The notes: generated by a model from the sequence alone, not told the origin. DNA of 64,000 nt from Palaemon carinicauda (GCF_036898095.1 NC_090728.1:94509281-94573280); one strand, 5' to 3'; shown: positions 40,710-50,575, numbered from the stretch's first letter. Translations and numbers: made by a program.

Positions 40710-42788
40710 GCATCCCCGGAGCAGAAGACTGCGGCTCGGGCCACACTGAAAGTGTGGGTTGGGGGATTTGCCAGAAACGTCAAATCTAAACAGCCTTACG
40801 TCCTATCTGAAGACTACTGTGCCATGATCTACCCAAATGCCAAGTCTTCAGCCGCTGTGGCTAGGCATGTTGCGGCACCCATCATTGCCGACATTGATGC
40901 CACCATAGCGGGATTCATCGACCAGGAACAAGATCCGTTGGATGCCCCCGGAGATCTGGAAGACAATGTTGCTTCCATGAACTTGGATGTTGAACCCATG
41001 TTATTGGATGATCCGGATGCAGGTAGGGTGGTAAGTGAGGCAGGTGTTACCGGCGCTGAGATTCCTATCCTCAGCCCCGCTCTTTCTTCTTCATCTGATC
41101 TCTCTTCTTTTCATGGTTTTTCTGGGGACCGTGATTCGTCTCATCGATCACACCCGGTTCCCCCCAAAGATAAGTCTACGTCTAGAACTTTGCCAAAAGC
41201 TCGTAAGCCCCACAAGGCTTCCCATAGTTCCAAGCCAAATACAAACCCGTCATCTAAGGCTTCCGGCTCCTCCTCTAAGTCTCACGACCCGGGAGTACAA
41301 TCCGCCACTTCTGCTCCTAGCCCGGGCCTTTCCGAATCAGCCATGCTTCGCATCGTGTCGGAGATGCAATCTAAGATTGTGTCGCAAATGCAGGCCAAGA
41401 TGGACACGATGTTCTCTAACATTGGTCAGAGACTTGGGGCATTAGAGCAAGGTGCTCCGGAGCGAGTTCAAAGCTCTCTCATCCCGGATGCCTCTAAGCT
41501 CCCGCCGTTTACCAAGAATAACCCTTGGCGCATGGCTCTTCATTCCCCATTCTCAGACGGGATGTTAACATTGGAAGGTCTTGGCACTCGTCCTCTAGAG
41601 GATTTTGAATTCTTTCCTCCTGGTCTAGCATTTCCATTTCATGGTTATGCCAGGCTTACCGAGGAAGCTCTGGTTCGGCTGGATAAGGTCCCCAAAGAGA
41701 CTGTCATTTTCCCAAAAGAACAAGCCCAATCTGTTTGGGCTAGGTTCCTGAATGATATTGGTTGCACCAATACCATGTTGACGCCTTATAAGAGTTCCTT
41801 CACAATGTTCTTAATGGACAAAAACACCGTGACTCCATGCGTCAATAAGGTAGCAGAGCTTGCTTTCCAATATGCTCTGGAGGAGAAGCCCTTGCCTCCC
41901 ATCCGAGAGGTGGATCCGATCTCCCTCCTTCTTCCTTCAGGTAATGAGTGTTGGGACAATGTCCATACTACTTTTACTTCTGGCAAGCTAACAGCGGACT
42001 GTGCTTCAGTTATGTTTAGTGAGCGGCTTCCCCGTCTCCCGGAGTCCATTATTAAACAGGAGTATGATTCCCGCCTACGTGTTGGCCGAACTTTGAACTT
42101 GGCCACGTCTACGGAGTCGATAGCCTTAACTTATGATACTGAGAGTATCTTTAAGTCTCTCAATAAGGCTACTTTGCAGTCATTATATTTCGATTTATAT
42201 GACTTTGCTATTGCTAAACGTAGGTGCCGCAAACACGTCCTGGCTGAGGCGACTATTAGGCACGAGCCTAATAAACTTATCCGGTCCTCTTGCTGGGGTT
42301 CAAATCTCTTCCCTGAGGATCTTGTGGAGGAAGTCTTGGCAGAGGCTACTAGAGTCAATCAGAGCCTTAAAGCCCGTTGGGGTTTGACTCCTAAGCGGAA
42401 ATATGACCCCGCAAATTACCAAGCCCGGGGTAGGAAGAAGCTCCGCCCGTATACCTCCACCCAGTTCCGGCAACAGCAGAGTAGTTCGTCCATTTTCCGA
42501 CAGCCTCTTCCTCCATCTCCTGCTGCTCCTGCACAGCCTTCCACCTCTCAGGCTCCTTCATCGGACGACTATGTCACCGTTCTGCTCCCTAAGAGCCAGC
42601 TTCCCGGTGCCTCCACCACCTCTCTAGCCTTTAACCAGTCTTATGAGGCTCAAGGCTCTTCCCAGAGTTATAACAGAGGTAGAGGCTACCACCGTGGTTC
42701 AAACCAGAACAGAGGTAGAGGCAGATTCTTTCGCAAGGGAAAGAACTTCCGAGGCGGACGTGGAGGCAACTCCTCAAGCCAATACTGA
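40710..42788 (+). CDS. DIRS-F gag exon 2
   Basis: Open from the acceptor at 40710 (ASPEQKTAARATLKVWVGGF) to TGA at 42786, about 692 codons. Acidic region, then Ser/Pro/Lys-rich region (KARKPHKASHSSKPNTNPSS), a heptad-like stretch (MLRIVSEMQSKIVSQMQAKM) that could be a coiled coil, and a large helical domain (GLGTRPLEDFEFFPPGLAFP). The C-terminus is an RG-rich tail (YNRGRGYHRGSNQNRGRGR, FRGGRGG) suited to nucleic-acid binding. It overlaps the RT ORF by 146 bases; RT is in the +1 frame. Confidence 0.85.
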   Translation, partial: ASPEQKTAARATLKVWVGGFARNVKSKQPYVLSEDYCAMIYPNAKSSAAVARHVAAPIIADIDATIAGFIDQEQDPLDAPGDLEDNVASMNLDVEPMLLDDPDAGRVVSEAGVTGAEIPILSPALSSSSDLSSFHGFSGDRDSSHRSHPVPPKDKSTSRTLPKARKPHKASHSSKPNTNPSSKASGSSSKSHDPGVQSATSAPSPGLSESAMLRIVSEMQSKIVSQMQAKMDTMFSNIGQRLGALEQGAPERVQSSLIPDASKLPPFTKNNPWRMALHSPFSDGMLTLEGLGTRPLEDFEFFPPGLAFPFHGYARLTEEALVRLDKVPKETVIFPKEQAQSVWARFLNDIGCTNTMLTPYKSSFTMFLMDKNTVTPCVNKVAELAFQYALEEKPLPPIREVDPISLLLPSGNECWDNVHTTFTSGKLTADCASVMFSERLPRLPESIIKQEYDSRLRVGRTLNLATSTESIALTYDTESIFKSLNKATLQSLYFDLYDFAIAKRRCRKHVLAEATIRHEPNKLIRSSCWGSNLFPEDLVEEVLAEATRVNQSLKARWGLTPKRKYDPANYQARGRKKLRPYTSTQFRQQQSSSSIFRQPLPPSPAAPAQPSTSQAPSSDDYVTVLLPKSQLPGASTTSLAFNQSYEAQGSSQSYNRGRGYHRGSNQNRGRGRFFRKGKNFRGGRGGNSSSQY

Positions 42789-44622
42789 GGTGCAGCAGGT
42801 AGGGGGGAGGCTTTATGCCTTCCGCAACAAATGGAGGTTCAGTCCCTGGGCTTTCAGTATCATCTCCAAGGGACTGGGGTGGAGTTGGATTCAAGGACCT
42901 CCTCCTCCGAACAGATTTCATCAACATTCCACTCCGGACCTAGTCGAATTTGTCCAGGACCTGTTACAAAAGAACGCCATACAAGAAACGAAACACCTGA
43001 AGTTTCAGGGTCGGCTGTTCAGTGTCCCGAAGAAGGATTCGGACAAGAGAAGAGTGATTCTAGACCTATCCCTTCTCAACTTGTCCATTCAATGCGACAA
43101 GTTTCGAATGCTTACCGTCTCGCAGGTGCGGACCTTACTTCCCCGTGGGGCCGTCACCACCTCTATCGATCTTACAGACGCCTATTATCACGTCCCGATA
43201 GCGAGACACTTCCGTCCGTATCTAGGCTTCCGCCTAGGGGACAAAAATTACTCCTTCAAGGTGATGCCTTTCGGGCTCAACATCGCCCCAAGGATCTTCA
43301 CAAAGTTAGCAGAAGTTGCTGTTCAGGAACTCAGAAATCAAGGGATTCAAGTAGTAGCCTATCTGGACGACTGGCTCATTTGGTCAGACACCTCCCAAAA
43401 TTGCCTAAAAGCCACTCACAGAGTCATCCAATACCTTCAATCTCTAGGCTTCCAGATCAACTTCAAGAAGTCCCGTCTTCTTCCGAAATCAAAGTTCCAA
43501 TGGCTCGGCCTGCAATGGGATCTTATATCTCATACTCTGTGTCTTCCCAAACCCAAGAGGTTAGAGATTGCAAGGAACACCAAACGCTTTCTCAAAGACA
43601 AAGTGAGTTCCAGACGACTCCAAGAGAGGATCCTAGGGTCCCTTCAATTTGCCTCAGTGACGGATCTACTTCTGAAGGCAAAATTGAAAGATATCAATCG
43701 TGTCTGGCGTTCGAGGGCGAACCGGAAGCTCCGGGACAGGAAAGTCCGCCTTCCTCCTATTCTCCGGGAAAGACTTCTTCCTTGGACAAGGGCCAACAAT
43801 CTGTCAAAGTCAGTTCCCCTTCGATTTCCGCCTCCGAAGTTAATCATTCACACGGACGCATCCCTATCAGGTTGGGGCGGCTATTCTCAGCTCAGGAAAG
43901 TTCAAGGTCTTTGGTCTCCCTTATTCCGCCAATTTCACATCAATGTGCTGGAGGCCATGGCAGTTCTTCTAACCCTGAAACGTCTCGCTCTACCCAAGAG
44001 ACAACACCTTCGTCTGGTTCTCGACAGCGAAGTGGTGGTCCGCTGCCTCAACAGAGGCGGATCAAAATCAGGGCCTCTGAACCATGTTCTAGTAGCCATA
44101 TTCTCCCTAGCAGCCTCGAACCGTTGGCATCTTTCAGCTGTCCACCTGGCGGGAGTCCGGAACGTAGTGGCAGACGCCTTGTCCCGGACCTCCCCTCTAG
44201 AATCGGAATGGTCACTCGATCTAAAGTCATTCCGGTGGATTCTCTCTCGGGTTCCCGGTCTCCAAGTGGACCTCTTCGCCACGGAGTCCAACCACAAATT
44301 GAGAGTATATGTGGCTCCCAATCTAGACCCTCAGGCTTACGCCACAGACGCCATGTCACAGAATTGGGACATCTGGGAAAGGATTTATCTCTTTCCCCCG
44401 GTGAATCTTTTACTGAAAGTCCTAGACAAACTGAGATCCTTCAAGGGACGAGTAGCCTTGGTCGCACCCAACTGGCCCAAGAGCAATTGGTACCCTCTCC
44501 TGCGAGAGTTGAGACTACATCCTCACCCGATACCCAATCCGGTTCTGTCTCAGATAGTACAAACACGCGTTGTGTACGCTTTCTCAAACATTCAGAGCGC
44601 CCTAACTTTATGGACTTCATGA
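42643..44622 (+). CDS. DIRS-F reverse transcriptase, RNase H and MT-like protein
   Basis: 659 codons, no disruption. RT: FQGRLFSVPKKDSDKRRVIL, TSIDLTDAYYHVPIARHFRP (motif A), MPFGLNIAPRIFTKLA and AYLDDWLIW (YLDD from residue 240). RNase H from about residue 404: IIHTDASLSGWGG, NVLEAMAVLL, LVLDSEVVVRCL, RNVVADALSR, with all acidic residues. MT-like domain from about 540: LQVDLFATESNHKLRV, IYLFPPVNLLLKVL, VALVAPNWPKSNWYP. Met 42643 lies inside gag; translation by frameshift or reinitiation is possible. The stop overlaps the recombinase start ATG by 13 bases. Confidence 0.93.
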   Translation: MRLKALPRVITEVEATTVVQTRTEVEADSFARERTSEADVEATPQANTEVQQVGGRLYAFRNKWRFSPWAFSIISKGLGWSWIQGPPPPNRFHQHSTPDLVEFVQDLLQKNAIQETKHLKFQGRLFSVPKKDSDKRRVILDLSLLNLSIQCDKFRMLTVSQVRTLLPRGAVTTSIDLTDAYYHVPIARHFRPYLGFRLGDKNYSFKVMPFGLNIAPRIFTKLAEVAVQELRNQGIQVVAYLDDWLIWSDTSQNCLKATHRVIQYLQSLGFQINFKKSRLLPKSKFQWLGLQWDLISHTLCLPKPKRLEIARNTKRFLKDKVSSRRLQERILGSLQFASVTDLLLKAKLKDINRVWRSRANRKLRDRKVRLPPILRERLLPWTRANNLSKSVPLRFPPPKLIIHTDASLSGWGGYSQLRKVQGLWSPLFRQFHINVLEAMAVLLTLKRLALPKRQHLRLVLDSEVVVRCLNRGGSKSGPLNHVLVAIFSLAASNRWHLSAVHLAGVRNVVADALSRTSPLESEWSLDLKSFRWILSRVPGLQVDLFATESNHKLRVYVAPNLDPQAYATDAMSQNWDIWERIYLFPPVNLLLKVLDKLRSFKGRVALVAPNWPKSNWYPLLRELRLHPHPIPNPVLSQIVQTRVVYAFSNIQSALTLWTS

Positions 44623-45584
44623 AGTTTGCGGCCATGCATGGTGCTAATATCGATCCTCAAAACACCCTGTTCCTAGAATCAGATAAACGGGATTCCACCA
44701 TCCGCCAATATGACTCTGCGGTTAAAAAGTTGGCTAAATTTTTGATAGACTCAGACGTACACTGTATGAACTTGAACCTTACAGTCACTTTCTTTAGAAC
44801 TTTATTAGAATCAGGTCTGGCAGCCAATACTATCACCACTATTAAATCTGCTTTGAAAAAGATCTTCCTAGTGGGTTTTAACATAGACTTAACCGACTCT
44901 TTGTTAGCTTCAATTCCGAAAGCCTGTGCCAGACTGAAACCGGTTACTCGTCCTACCCCGGTTACCTGGTTCCTTAATGATGTACTCAAATTGGCTTCTG
45001 ATACCATTAACAGTTCTTGTGATTACATTCCCCTTCTCAGGAAAACACTTTTCCTGGTGAGCTTGGCTTCCGGGGCAAGAATTTCTGAACTGGCAGCCTT
45101 GTCAAGAGACCCGGGTCATATTGAGTTCCTTCCTTCGGGAGAGGTCCTTCTTTCACCTAACAAATTCTTTTTAGCTAAGAACGAAGACCCTCAGAATAGA
45201 TGGTCCTCCTGGAAAATTGTTCCCCTCACGCAAGATCCGTCTCTGTGCCCTGTTACTACTCTTAGGTCTTATTTATCCCGGACCTCCTCTAACTCCTCGG
45301 GGCCTCTATTCGTTAGAGAACAAGGCGGTACCATTACCATTAAAGGGATCAGGCAACAAATTTTGTATTTTATTAAACAAGCTAGCCCTGACTCTTTTCC
45401 TCTTGCACATGATATCAGAGCGGTTGCTACTTCGGTGAACTTTTTTCACCACATGAATTTTACGGACCTTTCCAGGTATACAGGGTGGAAATCACCGTCA
45501 GTGTTCAAGAAACACTACCTTAAACATTTGGAAGCCCTTAAATTTCCTACAGTAGCTGCAGGGAGCGTAGTTACCCCCAGGTAA
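44610..45584 (+). CDS. DIRS-F tyrosine recombinase
   Basis: 324 codons from ATG 44610 (MDFMKFAAMHGANIDPQ). The N-terminal core-binding domain (DSTIRQYDSAVKKLAKFLI) is followed by the catalytic domain: ASGARISELAALS (Arg), ANKF-type strand NKFFLAKNEDP, LAHDIRAVATSVNF (His-x-x-Arg), FKKHYLKHLE (Tyr). All four catalytic residues are present. The same frame is open far upstream to 42831, across the RT ORF, but that stretch is Ser/Pro-rich and lacks domains, so I place the start at 44610. Role: integration of circular cDNA. Confidence 0.92.
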   Translation: MDFMKFAAMHGANIDPQNTLFLESDKRDSTIRQYDSAVKKLAKFLIDSDVHCMNLNLTVTFFRTLLESGLAANTITTIKSALKKIFLVGFNIDLTDSLLASIPKACARLKPVTRPTPVTWFLNDVLKLASDTINSSCDYIPLLRKTLFLVSLASGARISELAALSRDPGHIEFLPSGEVLLSPNKFFLAKNEDPQNRWSSWKIVPLTQDPSLCPVTTLRSYLSRTSSNSSGPLFVREQGGTITIKGIRQQILYFIKQASPDSFPLAHDIRAVATSVNFFHHMNFTDLSRYTGWKSPSVFKKHYLKHLEALKFPTVAAGSVVTPR

Positions 45585-45904
45585 CTCACATGTTAATTCC
45601 TTGTCATTTTATCTCTCCCCCTTACCTGCCTCATTTATACCCTATTTGTATTCGTTGGTTTCGCACCTGATTACTATTACTATATTTGTAAATTTTTGAC
45701 CTCTGAGTATCTGTATATATCATCACTCACGGCATTATTATACCTTACCTTTTTGTCAATTGTTCTACCAAGTGGATTTATATTCTTTTTAAGATACCCT
45801 TATAGCTGTTTTTGGCACTCATCTCTGATTAAAGTAACTTGTATTTTCCTTATGCTTATGTTTTTCCTTTATTTTGCAAGTTTGGTGACATTTCTCTTGT
45901 ATAT

Positions 45905-46340
45905 ATTCACTGGCCGGCACAGGTTCAAGCCCAGAAAAGGGATTTTGACGTAGGAAAAATCTATTTCTGGGCGAGGGACCTGTGCCGCCCAGTGAACCCT
46001 CCCAGCTCCTCTCCCTTGGAGTCCCCAAACTGTGGGTGCTAAGGAGTTGGGTTCTGAGCGGATGCAGAGTTAGTGGTGCCGAGTGAGGTTGAACGGCTCT
46101 CCTCTTGGGGTCTTTGTCGTGGATGAATCTAAATAGTGCGGGACCTCTGGATTATACGCCCAATTTTATACCGACACCAATAGGTGAGCGAGCTAGTTAA
46201 CCTAGCACTCCTTTACATTTTTTCTCTGGTATATTTAGCAGTAAATTACCTAAGAATAAGTGCTAATAGGAGCTTATTCACTGGGCGGCACAGGTCCGTC
46301 GCCCAGAAATAGATTTTTCCTACGTCAAAATCCCTTTTTT
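45905..46340 (+). repeat. DIRS-F ICR and 3' inverted terminal repeat
   Basis: The ICR (45905-45998) begins TTCACTGGCCGGCACAGGTT, AAGCCCAGAAA, the reverse complement of the left end (38850-38882), and continues GGGATTTTGACGTAGGAAAA, CTATTTCTGGGCG, the reverse complement of the right end (46340-46285). The 3' inverted repeat is 46036-46294. The right end therefore also forms a snapback palindrome with arms of about 70 bases around a loop of about 280. Confidence 0.94.
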
Positions 46341-46437
46341 ATATTGACATATAATATGACAATCTTTTCTCCTAGTTGTTCTTCTCTTCATAGCTTTCTA
46401 TTATAATAACCAACAAAAATTACAGTATATAAAATAC

Positions 46438-46625
46438 CTCTGAAAGATGAGGTGAGAGATGACATGGAAGGCTTGCTGGAGCCAAGACCACTAGTAGTAC
46501 ATGAGGAAATGACCGGGGGAGAGGTAGTTGTTGATAAACCTCCAGCAGAGTCAGAATCTAACAGGGTAGTATCAGATACTGCATCTGAGAATTCAGGAGT
46601 TTCATGGTCTGGTAACAGCAAGCTA
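46438..46625 (-). CDS. USP20/33: USP20/USP33-type deubiquitinase, exon B (linker)
   Basis: The exon is 188 bases with acceptor TTTTTTCATTTCAG and donor GTATTT. The product (SLLLPDHETPEFSDAVSD, TTLLDSDSAGGLSTTT, SSKPSMSSLTSSF) is Ser/Thr-rich and disordered-looking, as expected for the insert that splits the USP20/33 catalytic domain. No motif is diagnostic on its own; the call rests on splice sites, strand, and phase: it ends one base into a codon, exactly what exon C needs, and begins with one base, matching exon A. Confidence 0.75.
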
Positions 46626-46758
46626 CTGAAATGAAAAAAAAAAAAGCATTCTGATGATGAAATTTCAATCCAAAATAACAGCATAAATACTGTATTAGAA
46701 AAGCTATCTGTCAACTATTGTACTACATATACAAAAAAAAAAAAAATATTGAAAGTTA

Positions 46759-47054
46759 TTAACCCTTTTACCCCCAGGCTATTTGGAACTTTCCAACCCT
46801 TAACACCCAGGCATTTTTTTCTTTTCAAGCACATTTTGCAATATATATATACGTTTAAATTGCTCTAACAGCCTTAATTTTCATCATAGAGAGGTCAGGT
46901 TAGTCTCATTCTTTTGGAAAATGCCTGAAGTTTCTCAAAAATATGCAAAAAAATTGTAAATAGTTTTTTGCAAGGATGTACCAGTAGGTCCGTGGGGGTG
47001 AAGGGGTGAGTTTTGTGAAATGTACCAGTACGTCCATTGGGGTAAAAGGGTTAA
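46759..47054. mobile_element. TTAA-flanked MITE (piggyBac-like)
   Basis: 296 bases bounded by TTAA on both sides. The ends are inverted repeats: TTAACCCTTTTACCCCCA at the left, and TTAACCCTTTTACCCCAATG on the complementary strand at the right. Internally the theme recurs (TTTCCAACCCTTAACACCCA; GTCCGTGGGGGTGAAGGGGT), so each arm is a double repeat. No coding frame. It belongs to the short non-autonomous TTAA class; it sits in the USP intron beside the RTE-like LINE. Confidence 0.8.
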
Positions 47055-48295
47055 AAGGGGAAGGGACACATCCAGGAATGTGGCAACTACAGAGGATTAA
47101 AGCTGATAGGCCATACTATGAAAATGTGGGAGAAGATCATTGAGAAGAGACTCAGAGATGAAACAACAATTGGTGAGGAACAATTTGGATTCATGCCTGG
47201 AAGAGGGACTGTAGAAGCAATACTTGCTTTGAGACATGATAGAAAAATATCAGGAGAAACAAAAAGGATTACATATGGTCTTTATTAACATGGAGAAGAT
47301 ATACGATTGAGTACCCCATCAGGAGCTGTGGAGAAATACGAGAGAAAAGGGAGTCCCTGAGAAATACGTAAGAATCACCCAAGATATGTATGAAAGGGCA
47401 GAAGGAAATGTTAAGAGCAGTATAGGCCTAACAGAAAGTTTCCCAGTAAATGTGGGACTACATAAGGGGTCTGCATTGAGCCCTTACCTATTTGATCTGG
47501 TCATAGATGTAGTAACACAAAGTATTAGAGATCAGTCTCCTTGGTGTATGCTTTTTGCTGATGATGTTATACTGCGAAGCACTAGGCGAGAGGTAGTAGA
47601 AGAGAAATGGAAAATAGGGGATTAAGATCAGCAGAAAAAAGACAGAGTATTTGAGATTGAAAAATGGCGAGAATGGGGAAGAGAGATTGAAAAGAGTTGA
47701 AAATTTCAGGTATTTAGGATCTAGTTAAAGAGGATGGTGATCTGGGGGCAGAAACAAACCACAGAATACTAGCAGGATGGAAGAATTGGAAAAAAGTGCG
47801 AGGAGTACTATGCGACAGGAGAATAGGGGTTAAGTTGAAAGGTAAAGTACACAGGACAGTTGTGAGACCGGCAATGATGTATGGAGCAGAGACATGGGCA
47901 ATAAAGAAGACAGAAGAGAAGAAGATGGATGTGGTAGAGATGAGAATGTTGAGATGGATATGTGGGGTGACAAGAAGAGATAAGATGCAGAACGAGGTAA
48001 TTAGGGGTACCACAGGAGTTAGAAAACAATCAGATAAGATCCAAGAAAGTAGACTGAGGTGGTACGGTCATGTCATGAGAAGAGATGAACGGTATATTGG
48101 GAGGAGAGTAATGGAAATGGAGGTACAGGGAACGAGAGGGAGAGGGAGACCAAAGCGAAGGTGGGTGGACTGTATCTAGGATGACCTTAGATCAAAGGTG
48201 ATGAGGTGTGGGACAGAGGTAGATGGAGAAAGCTGACCAGAAACATCGACCCCACATAGAAGTGGGAAAAGATGTAGACAAAGAAGAAGAAAGAA
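47055..48295 (+). mobile_element. RTE-like LINE, 5'-truncated and decayed
   Basis: Starts within the RT domain: GLKLIGHTMKMWEKIIEKRL, IGEEQFGFMPGRGTVEA, then GLTESFPVNVGLHKGSALSP and WCMLFADDVIL (FADD box near 47550), and the C-terminal region VHRTVVRPAMMYGAETWAI and RLRWYGHVMRRDERYIGRRV up to WVDCI at 48177. Frames change near 47290, 47625 and 47725 and there are stops, so it is inactive. The endonuclease is missing. It is plus strand, inserted in the USP intron between exons A and B. Confidence 0.85.
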
Positions 48296-48350
48296 GATTA
48301 AAAGTATTTAGGAATCTAAATGTCTTTTTAGAAATATAATAAAAACCAAC

Positions 48351-48540
48351 CGATTACTCCCTCGATGATTTATCCCAGCTTCCACATCCATCCCATGCTG
48401 TCGTTTCTTCTTCTTGCTTCTATGATGATCTGAAGAGTCCGATGACTGCTCTGAAACACCTGAATCGCATGTCTCATACTCGGCCTCTGACTGTGATTCT
48501 TCTCGCTCTGAGATACAATCTGATGACAGCTCTTCTTCAT
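48351..48540 (-). CDS. USP20/33: USP20/USP33-type deubiquitinase, exon A
   Basis: Acceptor CCTGTCTTTAG precedes 48540. The product DEEELSSDCISEREESQ, SEAEYETCDSGVSEQSS, DHHRSKKKKRQHG is acidic then basic; SEAEYETCDS is the conserved acidic-insert motif in USP20/USP33. The best phase-compatible donor is GTTGGT after 48351 (phase 2), a weak match; GTAATC at 48357 is a better donor but would break the frame to exon B. The 3' boundary is therefore tentative. An extra exon between A and B cannot be excluded. Confidence 0.7.
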
Positions 48541-50210
48541 CTAAAGACAGGAAAATATCATCATTAAAAAACCCAAATTATGCTAGCACAATGGCATTTA
48601 TGATCCCTGATGTGGTAATTACAGCTATTAAGCAAGAATTTCTCTTGTGTAAGATACCCTCATATTTTTGTCCCATGATATCTCTAAATATATTATCTAT
48701 AAAGGAAATTCATAAAATGACAACATCAATATGTAGTTGTATCTTACTACAATATTAGTAGAAAAAACAGAAGATCAATGCCTAAAATATGAATACAGTT
48801 TTATGAAGAACCGAGTTTTAGTGATTTCTCACATTTTTTATGCTGATGATGATGATGAATATTCTAGCCAACTACTGCAGAACAGTTCATGCTTGATATA
48901 AAGTTGATAAGTTACTGCACTTCTTTCACAAAAATATCTTAATAATTCTAAATTTCATAAATACTTCAATTTACTTGTGAAACTGTTAGCCAAAAGATGA
49001 AGTTAAGTCTTAAAATAAGCACTACTTATTCTCCTTGCAAGTAACTACAACTATGGGGCAACCTCCTACTTCCATAACATAAAAAGTTGAAAATTTTTCA
49101 ACAAAAAATATATGAAATATTGGTATGAGGTTTATATAGTGATCACATCTTAGGAAATATTTTACTTATGCAGTTACTGCTTATGTGCAAGGCTCACAAC
49201 GGCTAATCAGTAATCTCTCTAACTCACGCTCTAGATAGAAGCCGATTATGAAATCATGAACAATCCCCTTTAAAGATCTATGGTATTTTCTATGGTCTGA
49301 CTGATTTGATGACAATTGCACAAGATGATAAGACCTCATTCACTTGGGAGATGATAAAAGATTTCTCTTTATATAAAAAGACTGTTTACAAACAAAAGCT
49401 ATAAAAGAGGAAAGGTTATTAATAGAAATAGATGATGATGCTGGCTTATCACCTGTATTGTATACCTACAACTCCACCTCTTCTGAGCAAATGTAAAATT
49501 TGTCTACATAACAATTAGTGAAAAAAGCAAAACTGACATTCCCAATATTTTTCTTAATTACTTGAACAAATATATTTCTTTGAAATGAAGTTAAGCAAAA
49601 TGTGCTTGTGTAGAGTTCTTGATAATAGAGGACTCCTAATCTAATGTTTTTACTTATGCCCTACTAATTATCCTCCTTGATCAAAAGAGAAATGGTGTTC
49701 TTTTCAATACTTTTATGCAGCAGTGATGTCTACACATCCAATTCATCTTGGATATTGTTTAAAATATGTTACTCTGTATCATCTCTAGGTTTGGCTAGGC
49801 AGTCAGATACCTTGGAATTTCTTATAATGTAAGCAGGAGATCTGGGAGCCATTCCAGCTGGGGCCAAAATAACATGACGGATGTTAAAGTCCAACAAATG
49901 TAAAAGTCAGCATTCTGCTAAATAAAATCATAACCATTCTAACATACCTGCTAGCTCCTTCCTACTAAAGGAATTACCCAACATTCTTATAAAAACTGTT
50001 TTACATTCTTAAACACTTTTAAGCTAAAACTTACTTTTGCTGTAAATACATCCTTATACAGTACTGTATATACATAAAATAAAAAATTAAATTGAAACAC
50101 TCACCAATAATGATATGTATAATTAATTAATGATGATGATAAGCTGTGCCATACTGAAGCACAATGACTAAGATGATGTTAATGTACTCCACAGCAAAAA
50201 AAACAAAAAA
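48541..50210. other. Intronic DNA upstream of USP exon A
   Basis: AT-rich sequence with short GAT microsatellites (48845-48860, 49430, 50128). I see no coding frame, no further USP exon and no recognisable element. Confidence 0.55.
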
Positions 50211-50575
50211 ATGTTATTTTCATTAGTAAAATAAATTTTTGAATATACTTACCCGATGATCATGTAGCTGTCAACTCTGTTGCCCGACAGAAACCCACGG
50301 TCGGGATACGCCAGCGATCGCTATACAGGTGGGGGTGTACACAATAGCGCCATCTGTGAGTAGGTACTCAAGTACTTCTTGTCAACAAGAACTCAATTTT
50401 CTCCTCGGTCCACTGGTTCTCTATGGGGAGGAAGGGCGGGTCCTTAAATTCATGATCATCGGGTAAGTATATTCAAAAATTTATTTTACTAATGAAAATA
50501 ACATTTTTCAATATTAATCTTACCCGATGATCATGTAGCTGATTCACACCCAGGGTGGTGGGTGGAGACCAGCAT
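50211..50575 (-). repeat. DIRS-G 3' terminal repeat and ICR
   Basis: The left end (GTTATTTTCATTAGTAAAAT, 50213 on; TACCCGATGATCATGTAGCT at 50251) is complementary to 50455-50508. The ICR continues ACATTTTTCAATATTAATCT and TACCCGATGATCATGTAGCT (50523 on), the reverse complement of the right end (56667-56625). Confidence 0.92.

Larger units (their letters stand above)
38850..46340 (+). mobile_element. DIRS-F, near-intact DIRS-like retrotransposon
   Basis: A 7.5 kb element on the plus strand, opposite to the host gene. It has inverted repeats (38870-39126 and 46036-46294, almost identical), a long leader, gag in two exons, an overlapping RT/RNase H/MT ORF (42643-44622), a recombinase ORF (44610-45584) and an ICR (45905-45998). 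All ORFs are open with all catalytic residues recognisable. The near-perfect terminal repeats and open frames point to very recent insertion, possibly an active copy. Confidence 0.93.
5256..46437 (-). other. 41.2 kb phase-1 intron of the USP gene, packed with retroelements
   Basis: This is the interval between USP exon B (ending 46438) and exon C (starting 5255). Donor GTATTT and acceptor TTTTTTTTCAG are present, and the reading frame is continuous across it: the last base G of exon B plus CC of exon C makes an Ala codon. Within it lie DIRS-A to DIRS-F, two Penelope pieces and a possible TTAA element. No other host exon was recognised inside. It could be shorter in effect if an unrecognised linker exon exists, but none is needed for phase. 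Confidence 0.8.
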
